Shown here: in pieces, positions 51,840-61,438 of the stretch
How positions within the stretch are numbered: position 1 is the stretch's first letter
Layout: every line of letters starts with the position of its first letter
Assembly (NCBI RefSeq): GCF_004296335.1
Contig: NZ_SGIU01000001.1
Location: 1,279,290 to 1,343,289 of the forward strand
Source: Flagellimonas allohymeniacidonis
GTDB lineage: Bacteria; Bacteroidota; Bacteroidia; Flavobacteriales; Flavobacteriaceae
Direction: 5' to 3'
DNA: 64,000 nt
The notes under the pieces: model-generated
Told to the model about the DNA's origin: nothing
The model's database searches: none
What the model saw: only the letters and a program-made list of their open reading frames with translations
Program-made: the position numbers and the translations under genes

Positions 51840-53015
51840 ATGGGGCGTCTTTTTTCTGTGCTATCACTTATGTTGCTACTATTTCAAATAAATACCGTAG
51901 CACAAACCCCTTCCCTTTCTGAATCTTCAACCATAAGTTTGCTTACTTGTGGAAGCGGGGAAGAACTCTATTCTTCTTTTGGACATACGGCATTTCGCGT
52001 ACAAGATCCTGCTTTAGGGATTGATGTAGTATACAACTACGGGACTTTTGATTTTAACAAGCCCAATTTCTACTTGAACTTTGCAAAGGGCAAACTGATC
52101 TATTCACTTTCCCGTACTTCCTTTGAACGTTTTTTATATGAGTACGAGTTGGAAAAAAGATGGGTAAGAGAGCAAATTTTTGACCTGAACCTAGCTGAAC
52201 GAAATCGTATTTTGGCTTTTTTGGAAAACAATTATAAACCAGAGAACCGTGATTATGCCTATGACCCCCTTCTAAACAATTGTTCAAGCATTACGGGGGA
52301 TATTTTAATAGATCAATTCAATGGCTCTATTGAGTTTAAGGAGTCTCATCTAAAAAAGCAATATTCCTTCCGGCAGTTGGTACGACAATATCTCAGCTAT
52401 AATTCGTGGTCGGCTTTTGGCATTGACCTTGCTTTTGGTTCAGTTGTAGACCGGGTTGCTACCGTTCGTGAGCACATGTTTATGCCTTACTATGCCATGT
52501 ATCAACTTAGAAACACGACCAAAAGAGGTAAACCCTTGGTTAAAAGGGAACGTGTTATCCTTGACTACGCCGAATTGGAGGACAATAGTTTTTTTCCGTT
52601 GTCCCCACTTTTTTGGTTTTCCCTTCTTTTCGTCTTTATCTGTGTCATTACATATTTAGATCGAAGTCACAAAGCGAGGAGCCGTTGGCTCGATTTTTCC
52701 ATTTTCTTGGTTACTGGATTGGTCGGGACCATTTTGTTGATACTTTGGTTGGCCACCGACCATACCTCCACGCCCTATAACTACAATGTCTTATGGGCAA
52801 TGCCCTTTAATCTGGTATTTGCATTTATATTGTTGGCGGAACCTCGGTTTTCAACTTGGATGTCAAAATATCTATTGCTTTTACTCGGACTGATGGCATT
52901 GGTCATTCTGTTATGGATAGTCGGAGTACAAAGTTTCTCTCCCGTTTTGATACCATTGTTTCTCGCTCTGGGGGTCCGATACCTATACTTGCTCAAAATT
53001 TCAAAACTTCCGTAG
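51840..53015 (+). CDS. DUF4105 family protein
   Basis: The 391-residue protein has a signal peptide (LLLFQINTVAQTPSLS). The first half is a DUF4105 domain with LLTCGSGEELYSSFGHTAFR, VYNYGTFDFNKPNFYLNFAK, and YDPLLNNCSSITGDILIDQF; the last segment with conserved Asn-Cys-Ser resembles the active-site cysteine region of papain-like (NlpC/P60-type) enzymes, and an upstream GHTAFR could supply the histidine. The second half has five membrane helices (from about residue 255). So it is anchored in the inner membrane with its catalytic-like domain in the periplasm. A hydrolase role is an inference. An ABC-F gene follows after 18 bases. Confidence 0.86.
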   Translation: MGRLFSVLSLMLLLFQINTVAQTPSLSESSTISLLTCGSGEELYSSFGHTAFRVQDPALGIDVVYNYGTFDFNKPNFYLNFAKGKLIYSLSRTSFERFLYEYELEKRWVREQIFDLNLAERNRILAFLENNYKPENRDYAYDPLLNNCSSITGDILIDQFNGSIEFKESHLKKQYSFRQLVRQYLSYNSWSAFGIDLAFGSVVDRVATVREHMFMPYYAMYQLRNTTKRGKPLVKRERVILDYAELEDNSFFPLSPLFWFSLLFVFICVITYLDRSHKARSRWLDFSIFLVTGLVGTILLILWLATDHTSTPYNYNVLWAMPFNLVFAFILLAEPRFSTWMSKYLLLLLGLMALVILLWIVGVQSFSPVLIPLFLALGVRYLYLLKISKLP

Positions 53016-53033
53016 CGGGAAACCACATAGAAA

Positions 53034-54911
53034 ATGAATCTACTTACCGCTGAAAACATATCCAAGTCGTACGGAGAACTAGTTCTCTTTTCCGATATTT
53101 CCTTTGGAATCAATAAAGGACAGAAAATAGCCCTGGTCGCCAAAAATGGTAGCGGAAAGACCTCGATTTTAAATATCATTTCCGGAAAGGATAATCCAGA
53201 TACAGGCCAAATCACCACACGAAAGGGAATTCATATTTCATTTTTGGAACAAGAACCACATTTTAAGTCCGAAATAACAGTGGAAGAAGCTGTGTTCGAA
53301 TCAGACAACACCATTCTGAAAACCATAGAAGCTTATGAAAAGGCGGTGGAACAGTCCGATGATACCGAGCAATATCAAAAGGCTTTCGAGGCTATGGAAC
53401 GACTTAATGCTTGGGGTTTTGAAACCCAGTACAAGCAAATTCTCTTTAAACTTCAGTTGACTGATATGAAGGCCAAGGTCAGCTCACTTTCTGGAGGACA
53501 AAGAAAAAGATTGGCCCTTGCAAATGCACTTCTGAGCAAACCCGACTTATTGATTTTGGATGAACCTACCAACCATCTCGATTTGGAGATGATTGAATGG
53601 CTGGAGGCCTATTTCGCCAAGGAGAACCTTTCCTTGTTCATGGTTACCCATGATAGATACTTTTTGGAGCGTGTATGCAATGAGATCATCGAGCTCGAAA
53701 ACAACCAACTTTATACCTACAAGGGCAATTACTCCTACTATTTACGGGAAAAGGAAGCAAGACAGGAGCGGGAAGCTGTGGAACAGCATAAAAACAAAAT
53801 TCTTTTTAAGAAAGAATTGGATTGGATGCGCAGACAGCCCAAGGCAAGAACTACCAAATCAAAATCCAGGATTGATGATTTTCATGAAATAAAGCGCAGG
53901 GCCCATCAAAGAAGATTGGAACACGAAGTACAACTTGAGTTGAACATGGAGCGTTTGGGCAGCAAGATCCTTGAATTGCACCGGGTCTCAAAATCATTTG
54001 GGGACAAAACCATTCTCTCCAAATTCGATTATACCTTCACCAAAGGTGAACGATTGGGAATCATTGGTTCAAACGGTACCGGTAAATCCACTTTCTTGAA
54101 TCTTCTCACTCAAAAAGAAAGTGTTGATGGCGGTAAGATCGTAAAGGGCGAAACCATCAAATTTGGATACTACACCCAAAAAGGGATAAGGGTTAAAGAA
54201 GGGCAAAAAGTCATTGATGTCATTCGAGAGTTTGGCGATTACATTCCTTTAAAAAAAGGAAAACAGATTTCCGCACAACAGCTTCTGGAGCGCTTTCTGT
54301 TCGATAGAAAAAAGCAGTACGATTTTGTGGAGAAATTAAGTGGTGGTGAACGCAAACGGCTTTACCTCTGTACCGTTCTCATTCAAAATCCCAATTTTCT
54401 GATTTTGGATGAACCGACAAACGATTTGGATATCGTGACCTTAAATGTGTTAGAAAATTTCCTGTTGGATTTCCCAGGGTGTCTGCTCGTAGTATCCCAT
54501 GACCGCTACTTTATGGATAAAATCGTGGACCACCTATTTGTATTCAAGGGTGACGGGGTTGTTGAAGATTTTCCAGGGAACTACTCCGATTACCGTGCTT
54601 ATGAAGGCAGTAGAATTCTTGAAGAGCGTGAAAACAAAAATCAAAGCCCGGATAAAGAGGACAAAAAAGACTGGAAACAACGAGATACTTCTAAAAAACT
54701 GTCGTATAAAGAACAAAAGGAGTATCAAAACCTCGAAAAGGAAATTCAAAAGTTGGAGGGGCAAAAAGAGCAACTCCAAAATCGATTTACCGAGGATAAT
54801 TTAACCGGCGAAGAAATCAATACCCTTTCCATTCAGTTAAAAGAGCTTTCAGATACAATTGAGGCAAAGACCGACCGCTGGTTTGAACTTTCCGCCATAC
54901 TTGAAAGTTGA
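53034..54911 (+). CDS. ABC-F family ATPase (Uup-like)
   Basis: This soluble protein of 625 residues has two ABC domains and no membrane segment. First domain: LVAKNGSGKTSILNIISG (Walker A), SSLSGGQRKRLALANALLSK, LLILDEPTNHLDLEMIEWLE. Between lies the linker ELDWMRRQPKARTTKSKSRI, the ABC-F signature region that contacts tRNA or the ribosome. Second domain: GIIGSNGTGKSTFLNLLTQK, EKLSGGERKRLYLCTVLIQN, FLILDEPTNDLDIVTLNVLE. The C-terminal coiled coil (YQNLEKEIQKLEGQKEQLQN) matches Uup. Such proteins act on stalled ribosomes and, in Uup, on DNA branches; which applies is unknown. Confidence 0.93.
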   Translation: MNLLTAENISKSYGELVLFSDISFGINKGQKIALVAKNGSGKTSILNIISGKDNPDTGQITTRKGIHISFLEQEPHFKSEITVEEAVFESDNTILKTIEAYEKAVEQSDDTEQYQKAFEAMERLNAWGFETQYKQILFKLQLTDMKAKVSSLSGGQRKRLALANALLSKPDLLILDEPTNHLDLEMIEWLEAYFAKENLSLFMVTHDRYFLERVCNEIIELENNQLYTYKGNYSYYLREKEARQEREAVEQHKNKILFKKELDWMRRQPKARTTKSKSRIDDFHEIKRRAHQRRLEHEVQLELNMERLGSKILELHRVSKSFGDKTILSKFDYTFTKGERLGIIGSNGTGKSTFLNLLTQKESVDGGKIVKGETIKFGYYTQKGIRVKEGQKVIDVIREFGDYIPLKKGKQISAQQLLERFLFDRKKQYDFVEKLSGGERKRLYLCTVLIQNPNFLILDEPTNDLDIVTLNVLENFLLDFPGCLLVVSHDRYFMDKIVDHLFVFKGDGVVEDFPGNYSDYRAYEGSRILEERENKNQSPDKEDKKDWKQRDTSKKLSYKEQKEYQNLEKEIQKLEGQKEQLQNRFTEDNLTGEEINTLSIQLKELSDTIEAKTDRWFELSAILES

Positions 54912-54912
54912 T

Positions 54913-55410
54913 ATGTTTCGATTGGTTTCCTATTTGAAATTTTTACTGAAATCCACCAACGAACATGGTATCCACTCCCCTTTTGTGTTTAATCTAGTGA
55001 CAAAATGCCTGTATGCAAAACCACGAAAGGCAAAACGAAAATCTTTGGATGTTCTCCTCAAAAGTTTGGCATACTTTAAGGTCAGGAGCTTGGAAATTTT
55101 AGGCAACTCCGAAATAAAGGCAGAGATGAAAAAAAGGTATCCTGAGCCATCCTTTTCCAAGGATCTTAAAGATTTGATCTATTTTGATAGCGTGCCAAAT
55201 GAATCGTTTACCGAACTGCTCGATTATATTCAAATCCACAACGATACGGTAATTCTGTTCAACAGGATTCATTCCAGCTCCAGTGAATTCGAAAAGTGGT
55301 CAAGATTTGTGGAAGACGAAAAAATAACGGTGAGCATCGACCTCTTTCATTGCGGCATGGTCTTCATTCGAAGAGAACAAGCAAAGCAACATTTCTACAT
55401 TAGAATTTAA
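54913..55410 (+). CDS. Shortened class I methyltransferase-like protein
   Basis: The protein of 165 residues starts with MFRLVSYLKFLLKSTNEHGI then HSPFVFNLVTKCLY, a recognisable start of a flavobacterial family that I recall as SAM-dependent methyltransferases of about 250 residues. The C-terminus DTVILFNRIHSSSSEFEKWS and KITVSIDLFHCGMVFIRREQ also fits that family. The middle is much shorter: the SAM-binding loop (ILEIGTxxGxxT) appears only as SLEILGNSEIKAEM without the glycines. It is probably not an active methyltransferase. The start at 54913 lies one base after the ABC-F stop, so translation is coupled; the longer frame from 54859 lies inside the ABC-F gene. Confidence 0.75.
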   Translation: MFRLVSYLKFLLKSTNEHGIHSPFVFNLVTKCLYAKPRKAKRKSLDVLLKSLAYFKVRSLEILGNSEIKAEMKKRYPEPSFSKDLKDLIYFDSVPNESFTELLDYIQIHNDTVILFNRIHSSSSEFEKWSRFVEDEKITVSIDLFHCGMVFIRREQAKQHFYIRI

Positions 55411-55441
55411 AAAAGTAACTTTAAATACCAATTGTTAAACT

Positions 55442-55576
55442 ATGGATTATACCGTCTATATTATTCTAGGAGCCTTGGCAATTGTTTATTTTGTTGTTTT
55501 TTTCAAGAATAAGCGAGGAAGAAAACGAAGAAGATCTCGAAAATTTATGGAGGGCAAGCGCAGACATGAAAAATAG
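55442..55576 (+). CDS. 44-residue membrane protein with strongly basic tail
   Basis: This short reading frame begins MDYTVYIILGALAIVYFVVF, a single hydrophobic helix, and continues FKNKRGRKRRRSRKFMEGKR then RHEK, with 16 Lys/Arg among the last 23 residues. It has an ATG, a stop and good spacing (31 bases after the upstream stop, 36 before the PduO gene), and an upstream TAACTTTA that resembles a -7 element. The positive tail would face the cytoplasm (positive-inside rule). No family is recognised. A chance frame of this composition is unlikely but not excluded. Confidence 0.6.
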   Translation: MDYTVYIILGALAIVYFVVFFKNKRGRKRRRSRKFMEGKRRHEK

Positions 55577-55612
55577 CATCCAGCCCTTAACCACAGACTC
55601 CTAACTAGTATT

Positions 55613-56173
55613 ATGAAAATTTATACCAAGACCGGTGACAAAGGTACCACTGCACTTTTTACAGGAGCAAGGGTCCCAAAGCACCATATTCGCATTGAAA
55701 GTTATGGTACCATTGACGAGTTGAACTCTGTTTTGGGCCTGGTTCGGGACCAAGAAATCGATGGGCATTCAAAAGGGATTTTGGCCCTTGTTCAAAACAA
55801 GTTGTTCACGGTGGGCGCCATTTTGGCTACGGAGCCGAAAAAGGACAATAGACTCAAAATACCTCGAATCAACATTGAGGATATTGAACTTTTGGAAAAT
55901 GAAATAGACCAAATGAACGAGGAATTGCCTCCCATGACACATTTTATCCTTCCCGGTGGGCATACAACAGTGTCATACTGTCATATGGCCCGAACCACCT
56001 GCCGAAGAGCTGAGCGCATGATATCCTATCTCCATGAAAAAGAACCTGTCCCAGAGAATGTAATAGCCTATATCAACCGTCTTTCTGATTACCTTTTCGT
56101 GTTGGCACGAAAGTTGTCAAAGCAATTAAACGCTCAAGAAGTGAAATGGATTCCCGAAAAACTGGACAAATAA
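55613..56173 (+). CDS. Cob(I)yrinic acid a,c-diamide adenosyltransferase, PduO type
   Basis: The enzyme transfers adenosine from ATP to cob(I)alamin to make adenosylcobalamin. The 186-residue protein has the PduO signature: KIYTKTGDKGTTALFTGARV at the N-terminus (ATP site), HHIRIESYGTIDELNSVLGL (central helix with the conserved YGTIDELN), and FILPGGHTTVSYCHMARTTC followed by RRAERMI near the C-terminus. All fit the three-subunit PduO/MMAB class. No cobalamin riboswitch is seen in the 36-base gap upstream, and no cobalamin biosynthesis genes are nearby, so salvage is likely. Confidence 0.93.
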   Translation: MKIYTKTGDKGTTALFTGARVPKHHIRIESYGTIDELNSVLGLVRDQEIDGHSKGILALVQNKLFTVGAILATEPKKDNRLKIPRINIEDIELLENEIDQMNEELPPMTHFILPGGHTTVSYCHMARTTCRRAERMISYLHEKEPVPENVIAYINRLSDYLFVLARKLSKQLNAQEVKWIPEKLDK

Positions 56174-56238
56174 ATTCGTTTTTTTGACGTTTCAGTTTTA
56201 AAGAGTTGAAAATTATTTTTAAATAATTGGGATTTTTC

Positions 56239-56268
56239 TTGACTAATTGAGTTTAAAAATTATTTTTG
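56239..56268 (+). promoter_or_regulatory. Full-consensus Bacteroidota promoter for the DUF2795 gene
   Basis: TTGAC (56239-56243) and TATTTTTG (56261-56268) with 19 bases between TTG and TA. This is among the best promoter matches in the window; the start would be about 20 bases before the ATG. Confidence 0.75.
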
Positions 56269-56295
56269 CAAAAATTTTAAAATCAAACCGTTACT

Positions 56296-56520
56296 ATGTA
56301 CTGGACATTAGAACTAGCCTCATATTTAAGTGACGCGCCTTGGCCAGCCACCAAGGACGAACTTATCGATTACGCGATTAGGACAGGTGCTCCCCTCGAG
56401 GTGGTTGAAAACCTTCAATCCATGGAAGAAGAAGGTGGAGAAGTATATGAGTCTATTGAAGAAATTTGGCCAGATTATCCTACAGAGGAAGATTACCTCT
56501 GGAACGAGGACGAGTATTGA
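56296..56520 (+). CDS. DUF2795 domain protein, strongly acidic
   Basis: The protein of 74 residues begins MYWTLELASYLSDAPWPATK and continues DELIDYAIRTGAPLEVVENL, the helical core typical of DUF2795, and then an acidic C-terminus EEEGGEVYESIEEIWPDYPT and EEDYLWNEDEY. About a third of the residues are Asp or Glu. It has its own strong promoter and a terminator, so it is an independent and probably highly expressed unit. The family has no established function. secA begins about 130 bases downstream. Confidence 0.87.
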   Translation: MYWTLELASYLSDAPWPATKDELIDYAIRTGAPLEVVENLQSMEEEGGEVYESIEEIWPDYPTEEDYLWNEDEY

Positions 56521-56544
56521 TTTCACATGGCACAAACCTTTCCT

Positions 56545-56570
56545 AAAAGTCTCTTCTGAGGCTTTTTTTT
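56545..56570 (+). terminator. Terminator after the DUF2795 gene
   Basis: AAAGTCTC-TTCT-GAGGCTTT pairs with one G-U wobble and is followed by a T run. Confidence 0.75.
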
Positions 56571-56653
56571 ATGTAATTTTGACAGCCTGGCGAGGGCTTT
56601 TCCCCTTCTTTTGACAATGGAACAGCTTTTGCAAACCAAAAGAAAAACAATTC

Positions 56654-59600
56654 ATGAGCTTTATTAATTCCGTACTAAAGGTTTTTGTAGGAGATAAATC
56701 GGAGAAAGATGTAAGGGCCCTACAACCTTTGGTCAATGAAATAAAATCCTTCGAACAACAGCTCGAAGGACTGTCTTTGGATGAACTAAGACAAAAAACA
56801 ACTGCGTTTAAATTCAAAATTAACGAGGAGCGCAAAGAAATTGACGATAAAATAAATACCCTTACCGAAGAGGTCCATAATTCCTCAGATATAGATCGAA
56901 ATGAGGAAATCTACTCCGAAATCGATAAGCTTAACGAGGAAGCCTATAAAATCGAAGAAATGACGTTGGAAGCCATTCTTCCAGAAGCTTTTGCCGTTGT
57001 AAAAGAAACCGCCAAAAGGTTTGCCCAAAACGAAACCCTTAGCGTAACCGCCACAGAATTTGACCGATTTCTTTCGGGATCCAAGGACTATGTCACTTTG
57101 GATGGTGACAAGGCCATTTGGAAAAATGCTTGGGATGCAGCAGGCAAGGAAGTGACTTGGGACATGATTCACTACGATGTGCAATTGATTGGTGGAGTCG
57201 CTTTACATCAAGGAAAAATTGCGGAAATGCAAACCGGGGAAGGTAAAACCCTTGTTGCTACCTTACCCCTATACCTTAACGCTTTACCAGGAAAAGGCTC
57301 CCACTTGGTTACCGTAAATGACTATTTGGCCAAAAGGGACAGTACTTGGATGGCACCCCTATTTGAGTTCCACGGCCTTTCTGTGGATTGTATAGACAAA
57401 CACCAGCCCAATTCCGAAGGTAGAAGAGCTGCCTACAATGCAGATATTACCTATGGTACCAACAATGAATTTGGTTTTGATTATCTGCGTGACAATATGG
57501 CCCACGCTCCCAATGACTTGGTCCAACGGCCCCATCACTACGCTATTGTGGATGAGGTCGATTCTGTTCTTATCGACGATGCGCGAACACCATTGATTAT
57601 CTCTGGACCTGTTCCTGAAGGAGATCGTCATGAATTCAATGAATTAAAACCAAAAGTGTCCGATATTGTGCAAAAGCAGAGACAATATCTAACCGGGGTA
57701 CTTGCCGAGGCCAAAAAATTGATTGCGGAAGGCGACGCCAAAGAAGGTGGTTTCCAACTGCTACGTGTCCACCGTGGACTGCCAAAAAATAAAGCACTTA
57801 TTAAGTTTTTGAGCGAAGAAGGCGTCAAACAGCTGCTTCAAAAAACAGAAAACTTCTACATGCAGGACAACAACCGCGAAATGCCCAAAGTGGATGCAGA
57901 GTTGTTGTTTGTAATCGATGAAAAAAACAATCAAATAGAGCTGACCGATAAGGGAGTGGACTACCTTTCTGGGGAACAAGACCGGGATTTCTTCGTGATG
58001 CCCGACATCGGTGCGGAAATTGCAAAAATTGAAGGGCAAGAACTCGAGATTGAAAAAGAAGCTGAGCTGAAAGAGGATCTGTTCAAGGATTTTGCCGTTA
58101 AAAGCGAACGTATCCATACCATGACCCAGCTTTTAAAAGCCTACACCCTATTTGAAAAGGATGTAGAATATGTGGTGATGGAAAATAAGGTCATGATCGT
58201 GGATGAGCAAACAGGCCGTATCATGGATGGAAGAAGATATTCCGATGGTTTGCACCAAGCTATTGAGGCCAAGGAAAATGTGAAGATTGAGGCCATGACC
58301 CAAACTTTTGCCACCATTACCTTGCAGAATTACTTCCGGATGTACAAAAAGCTGGCTGGTATGACCGGTACAGCGGTAACCGAAGCTGGAGAATTCTGGG
58401 AAATCTACAAGTTGGACGTGATGGAAATTCCAACCAACCGACCAATTGCCAGAGATGATCGCAATGATTTGATCTATAAGACCAAGCGCGAGAAGTACAA
58501 CGCAATAATCGAGGAGGTCACCGACCTATCCAAAGCAGGAAGACCTGTGCTTATCGGTACCACCTCTGTTGAGATTTCAGAACTGCTATCCAAACTATTG
58601 AGTGTTCGGAAGATTCCTCACAATGTTTTGAATGCCAAACTGCATAAAAAAGAGGCAGATATTGTCGCAGAAGCTGGAAATCCTGGCATTGTCACCATAG
58701 CCACAAACATGGCCGGGCGTGGAACCGATATCAAATTGATAGATCAAGTAAAAGATGCCGGTGGATTGGCCATTGTGGGAACAGAACGACACGATTCAAG
58801 GCGTGTGGACCGTCAGTTAAGAGGGCGATCAGGGCGTCAGGGTGATCCTGGAAGTTCCCAATTCTATGTTTCCCTGGAAGACAACCTCATGCGTTTATTC
58901 GGATCTGACCGTGTGGCCAAAATGATGGACCGTATGGGCTTGGAAGATGGAGAGGTCATCCAACACTCCATGATGACCAAATCCATAGAACGAGCGCAGA
59001 AGAAAGTAGAAGAGAACAACTTTGGTATTCGTAAACGTCTGTTGGAATATGATGATGTAATGAATGCCCAGCGTGAAGTGGTATATAAAAGAAGAAGGCA
59101 CGCTCTTCAGGGCGAACGCTTAAAAGTGGATATCGCCAACATGATCTACGACACCTGCGAGGTCATTGCCGATACCAATAAAATGGCTGATGATTATAAG
59201 AATTTTGAATTCGAACTCATCAAATACTTCTCTATCACTTCACCGATAAATGAAGAGGAATTCAAGCGATTGAGCTTTCAAGAAATTGCCAATCAGGTAT
59301 ACCAGGCCGCTTACAATTTTTATCAAGAAAAAATGCAGCGAAGTGCTGATGTGGCCTTTCGGGTGATAAAGCAGGTGTACGAGGACCAAACCAATAAGTT
59401 TGAGCGTATTGTGGTGCCCTTCACCGACGGCATCAAAACACTAAATGTGGTCACCAATCTTGAATCAGCTTATCAAAGTGGGGGAACGCAGTTGATCACC
59501 GATTTTGAGAAAAACATTAGCCTTGCCATTATTGATGATTCTTGGAAAACCCATCTTCGCAAAATGGATGAACTAAAGCAGTCGGTTCAGCTTGCGGTTC

Positions 59601-60016
59601 ATGAACAAAAGGATCCTTTGTTGATATATAAGTTTGAGGCTTTTGAGCTTTTCAAAGAGATGATCGATAAGGTAAACAAGGAAGTGATTTCATTCTTGTT
59701 CAAAGGGGAATTGCCCTCGGAGAACACAAACCAAATACAGGAAGCCGGGACAGTTCATAGGCCGAAGGAAAAATTGCAGACCTCGAAAGAGGAAATCCCA
59801 AATAGTGATGAGTTGGCGGCTCAAAACAGGGCAGCAGGACAAACCTCTAGAAGCAGACCCCAAATTACGGAGACCATTGTTCGAGAAAAACCGAAAATTG
59901 GAAGAAATGAAAGGGTCACTATAAAGAACATCATGTCTGGGGAAAGTAAGACTTTAAAATACAAGCAAGCTGAACCTTTGATTGACAAAGGGGAATGGGT
60001 ACTGCTTGAAGATTAG
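56654..60016 (+). CDS. secA: Preprotein translocase subunit SecA
   Basis: SecA is the ATPase that drives export through SecYEG. The 1120-residue protein has both nucleotide-binding parts: [20 protein letters not shown] (Walker A), [20 protein letters not shown] (DEAD-type Walker B), [20 protein letters not shown], and [20 protein letters not shown] plus [18 protein letters not shown] in the second half. Length exceeds that of E. coli SecA (901 residues), with insertions in the preprotein cross-linking region around residues 335-450, as usual in Bacteroidota. The C-terminal zinc finger (GRNDPCPCGSGKKYK...CH) is replaced by [20 protein letters not shown] with no cysteines. A strong terminator follows. 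Confidence 0.97.
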   Translation: MSFINSVLKVFVGDKSEKDVRALQPLVNEIKSFEQQLEGLSLDELRQKTTAFKFKINEERKEIDDKINTLTEEVHNSSDIDRNEEIYSEIDKLNEEAYKIEEMTLEAILPEAFAVVKETAKRFAQNETLSVTATEFDRFLSGSKDYVTLDGDKAIWKNAWDAAGKEVTWDMIHYDVQLIGGVALHQGKIAEMQTGEGKTLVATLPLYLNALPGKGSHLVTVNDYLAKRDSTWMAPLFEFHGLSVDCIDKHQPNSEGRRAAYNADITYGTNNEFGFDYLRDNMAHAPNDLVQRPHHYAIVDEVDSVLIDDARTPLIISGPVPEGDRHEFNELKPKVSDIVQKQRQYLTGVLAEAKKLIAEGDAKEGGFQLLRVHRGLPKNKALIKFLSEEGVKQLLQKTENFYMQDNNREMPKVDAELLFVIDEKNNQIELTDKGVDYLSGEQDRDFFVMPDIGAEIAKIEGQELEIEKEAELKEDLFKDFAVKSERIHTMTQLLKAYTLFEKDVEYVVMENKVMIVDEQTGRIMDGRRYSDGLHQAIEAKENVKIEAMTQTFATITLQNYFRMYKKLAGMTGTAVTEAGEFWEIYKLDVMEIPTNRPIARDDRNDLIYKTKREKYNAIIEEVTDLSKAGRPVLIGTTSVEISELLSKLLSVRKIPHNVLNAKLHKKEADIVAEAGNPGIVTIATNMAGRGTDIKLIDQVKDAGGLAIVGTERHDSRRVDRQLRGRSGRQGDPGSSQFYVSLEDNLMRLFGSDRVAKMMDRMGLEDGEVIQHSMMTKSIERAQKKVEENNFGIRKRLLEYDDVMNAQREVVYKRRRHALQGERLKVDIANMIYDTCEVIADTNKMADDYKNFEFELIKYFSITSPINEEEFKRLSFQEIANQVYQAAYNFYQEKMQRSADVAFRVIKQVYEDQTNKFERIVVPFTDGIKTLNVVTNLESAYQSGGTQLITDFEKNISLAIIDDSWKTHLRKMDELKQSVQLAVHEQKDPLLIYKFEAFELFKEMIDKVNKEVISFLFKGELPSENTNQIQEAGTVHRPKEKLQTSKEEIPNSDELAAQNRAAGQTSRSRPQITETIVREKPKIGRNERVTIKNIMSGESKTLKYKQAEPLIDKGEWVLLED

Positions 60017-60033
60017 CATTTCAAACGGTTAAG

Positions 60034-60065
60034 AAAAACGGTGGCTCTTAAGAGCCACCGTTTTT
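60034..60065 (+). terminator. secA terminator
   Basis: A perfect 16+16 base palindrome (AAAAACGGTGGCTCTT and its complement) ending in a T run; the stem is strong and GC-rich in its centre. Confidence 0.9.
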
Positions 60066-60117
60066 GATTATACATAAAACATATTTAGATTTATAGCCGA
60101 AACACCCTATAAAACCA

Positions 60118-60125
60118 TACTTTTG
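60118..60125 (+). promoter_or_regulatory. Possible -7 element for the sensor kinase gene
   Basis: TACTTTTG matches TAnnTTTG, about 50 bases before the ATG at 60178; an upstream TTG at the right distance is not seen. Confidence 0.45.
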
Positions 60126-60177
60126 CTGCCGAAGTTCAAGGCGCAAGGTCATAGAATCAAGACAACCAGGCAGATTG

Positions 60178-61395
60178 ATGAATATTCCAAATAAGGATAA
60201 ATACCGCTTACAAGATAAAATGCAGCTGGTTCTGAAGGTGAACTACAGCTCCGCCTTCTTTTCGGTACTTTTTGGTTTGGTTTGTATGTTCCTTTTGGAC
60301 ATTCAAGGTGTTATCCCTTATGTTTTTTTTGCCTTTGCCGCCCTAAATCTTCTCAACACTCTTTTGTACAAAACGCATAAGGTACTCACCACGACCTACA
60401 ACGTGACTTCCATTTTGGCGATGATCGGGGCCATATTGATTACTCTTTTTAGTGGTGGGATTCAAAGTCCATTCATTTTTGTATTGGCCATTGTTGTTTT
60501 TGCAGGATATGTTACAACCAAGATTTACGGGCGAATTTATCTCGTTGTGAATTTAATCGTAGTTGCCCTCATATTTCTCTATGATCTGAGCGATTTCAAA
60601 ATATCTGAAAATACGGTACCGCTTGAATCCCGAAATTGGTTTGCCTTTTTAAGTGTGATTTTTGCTGTTTATTTATTGGGAGGCGTATTTGGTAAAAACC
60701 TACTCAGGGCACATCACAAACTTTATAAATCCAGAAGGGAGGTACAGCAACGTATTGAGGAGAAAGAGACCCTTTTGAAAGAGGTGCATCACCGGGTAAA
60801 AAACAACTTGCAAACCGTTTCCAGCTTGTTGAGCCTGCAATCCCGCGCGGTGGCAGATGATAAGATCAGTAGCATCATAAAAAGCAGTCAAAACCGTGTG
60901 GTTTCCATGGCCATGGTTCACGAAATGTTGTACAAACGGGACGATTACCTTTCAAAAATTGAATTCAAGCCCTATGTAAAGGAACTTTCGGAGTATTTGG
61001 TCCGCTCGGTAAAGGGAAATTCAAATGATGTAAGTGTCAATCTCGATATGGCCGACACCAAGTTAAGCATCGATACCGTTATCCCACTGGGATTGATCAT
61101 TAATGAGACTATTACCAACGCCCTTAAGTATGGAATTAAGGAAGACCAACCGGGAGAGCTTTTCATCTCATTAAAAAAAATATCGGACAACAGATTTGAG
61201 ATGTTGATAGGAGATGATGGCATTGGTTATCCAGAAGAAATCGGGCCGAAAACTTCAAAGTCACTGGGCCTTAAACTCATCTATAACCTTGCACGACAGT
61301 TGCGCGGAACCATATCGCGAGATTCTAGCAAGAAAGGCACCCATTACCGAATGGAATTTGAGGAAATCATAGAGGATTTCACAGCTATCGAATAA
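60178..61395 (+). CDS. Sensor histidine kinase, HisKA_2 type
   Basis: The protein of 405 residues begins with about five or six membrane helices (residues about 20-175), a coiled linker, then the kinase core. The phosphorylation motif LLKEVHHRVKNNLQTVSSLL (histidine near residue 204-205) is the HisKA_2 form, and the ATP-binding domain has VIPLGLIINETITNALKYGI (N box), MLIGDDGIGYPEEIG (G1) and SLGLKLIYNLARQLRGTI (G2). There is no sensor domain beyond the membrane part, so the signal is probably sensed in or near the membrane. No response regulator is next to it, so the partner is elsewhere. The ATG at 60178 is chosen over the TTG one codon earlier. Confidence 0.9.
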   Translation: MNIPNKDKYRLQDKMQLVLKVNYSSAFFSVLFGLVCMFLLDIQGVIPYVFFAFAALNLLNTLLYKTHKVLTTTYNVTSILAMIGAILITLFSGGIQSPFIFVLAIVVFAGYVTTKIYGRIYLVVNLIVVALIFLYDLSDFKISENTVPLESRNWFAFLSVIFAVYLLGGVFGKNLLRAHHKLYKSRREVQQRIEEKETLLKEVHHRVKNNLQTVSSLLSLQSRAVADDKISSIIKSSQNRVVSMAMVHEMLYKRDDYLSKIEFKPYVKELSEYLVRSVKGNSNDVSVNLDMADTKLSIDTVIPLGLIINETITNALKYGIKEDQPGELFISLKKISDNRFEMLIGDDGIGYPEEIGPKTSKSLGLKLIYNLARQLRGTISRDSSKKGTHYRMEFEEIIEDFTAIE

Positions 61396-61438
61396 AAGCT
61401 TTTGCTATCTTTAGAAGATTAACCAATCTTTCTAGAGA

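Noticed and set aside
60034..60065. 32-base perfect palindrome as an operator or attachment site
   Set aside because: Position right after secA, the A and T tracts and the GC core identify it as an intrinsic terminator.
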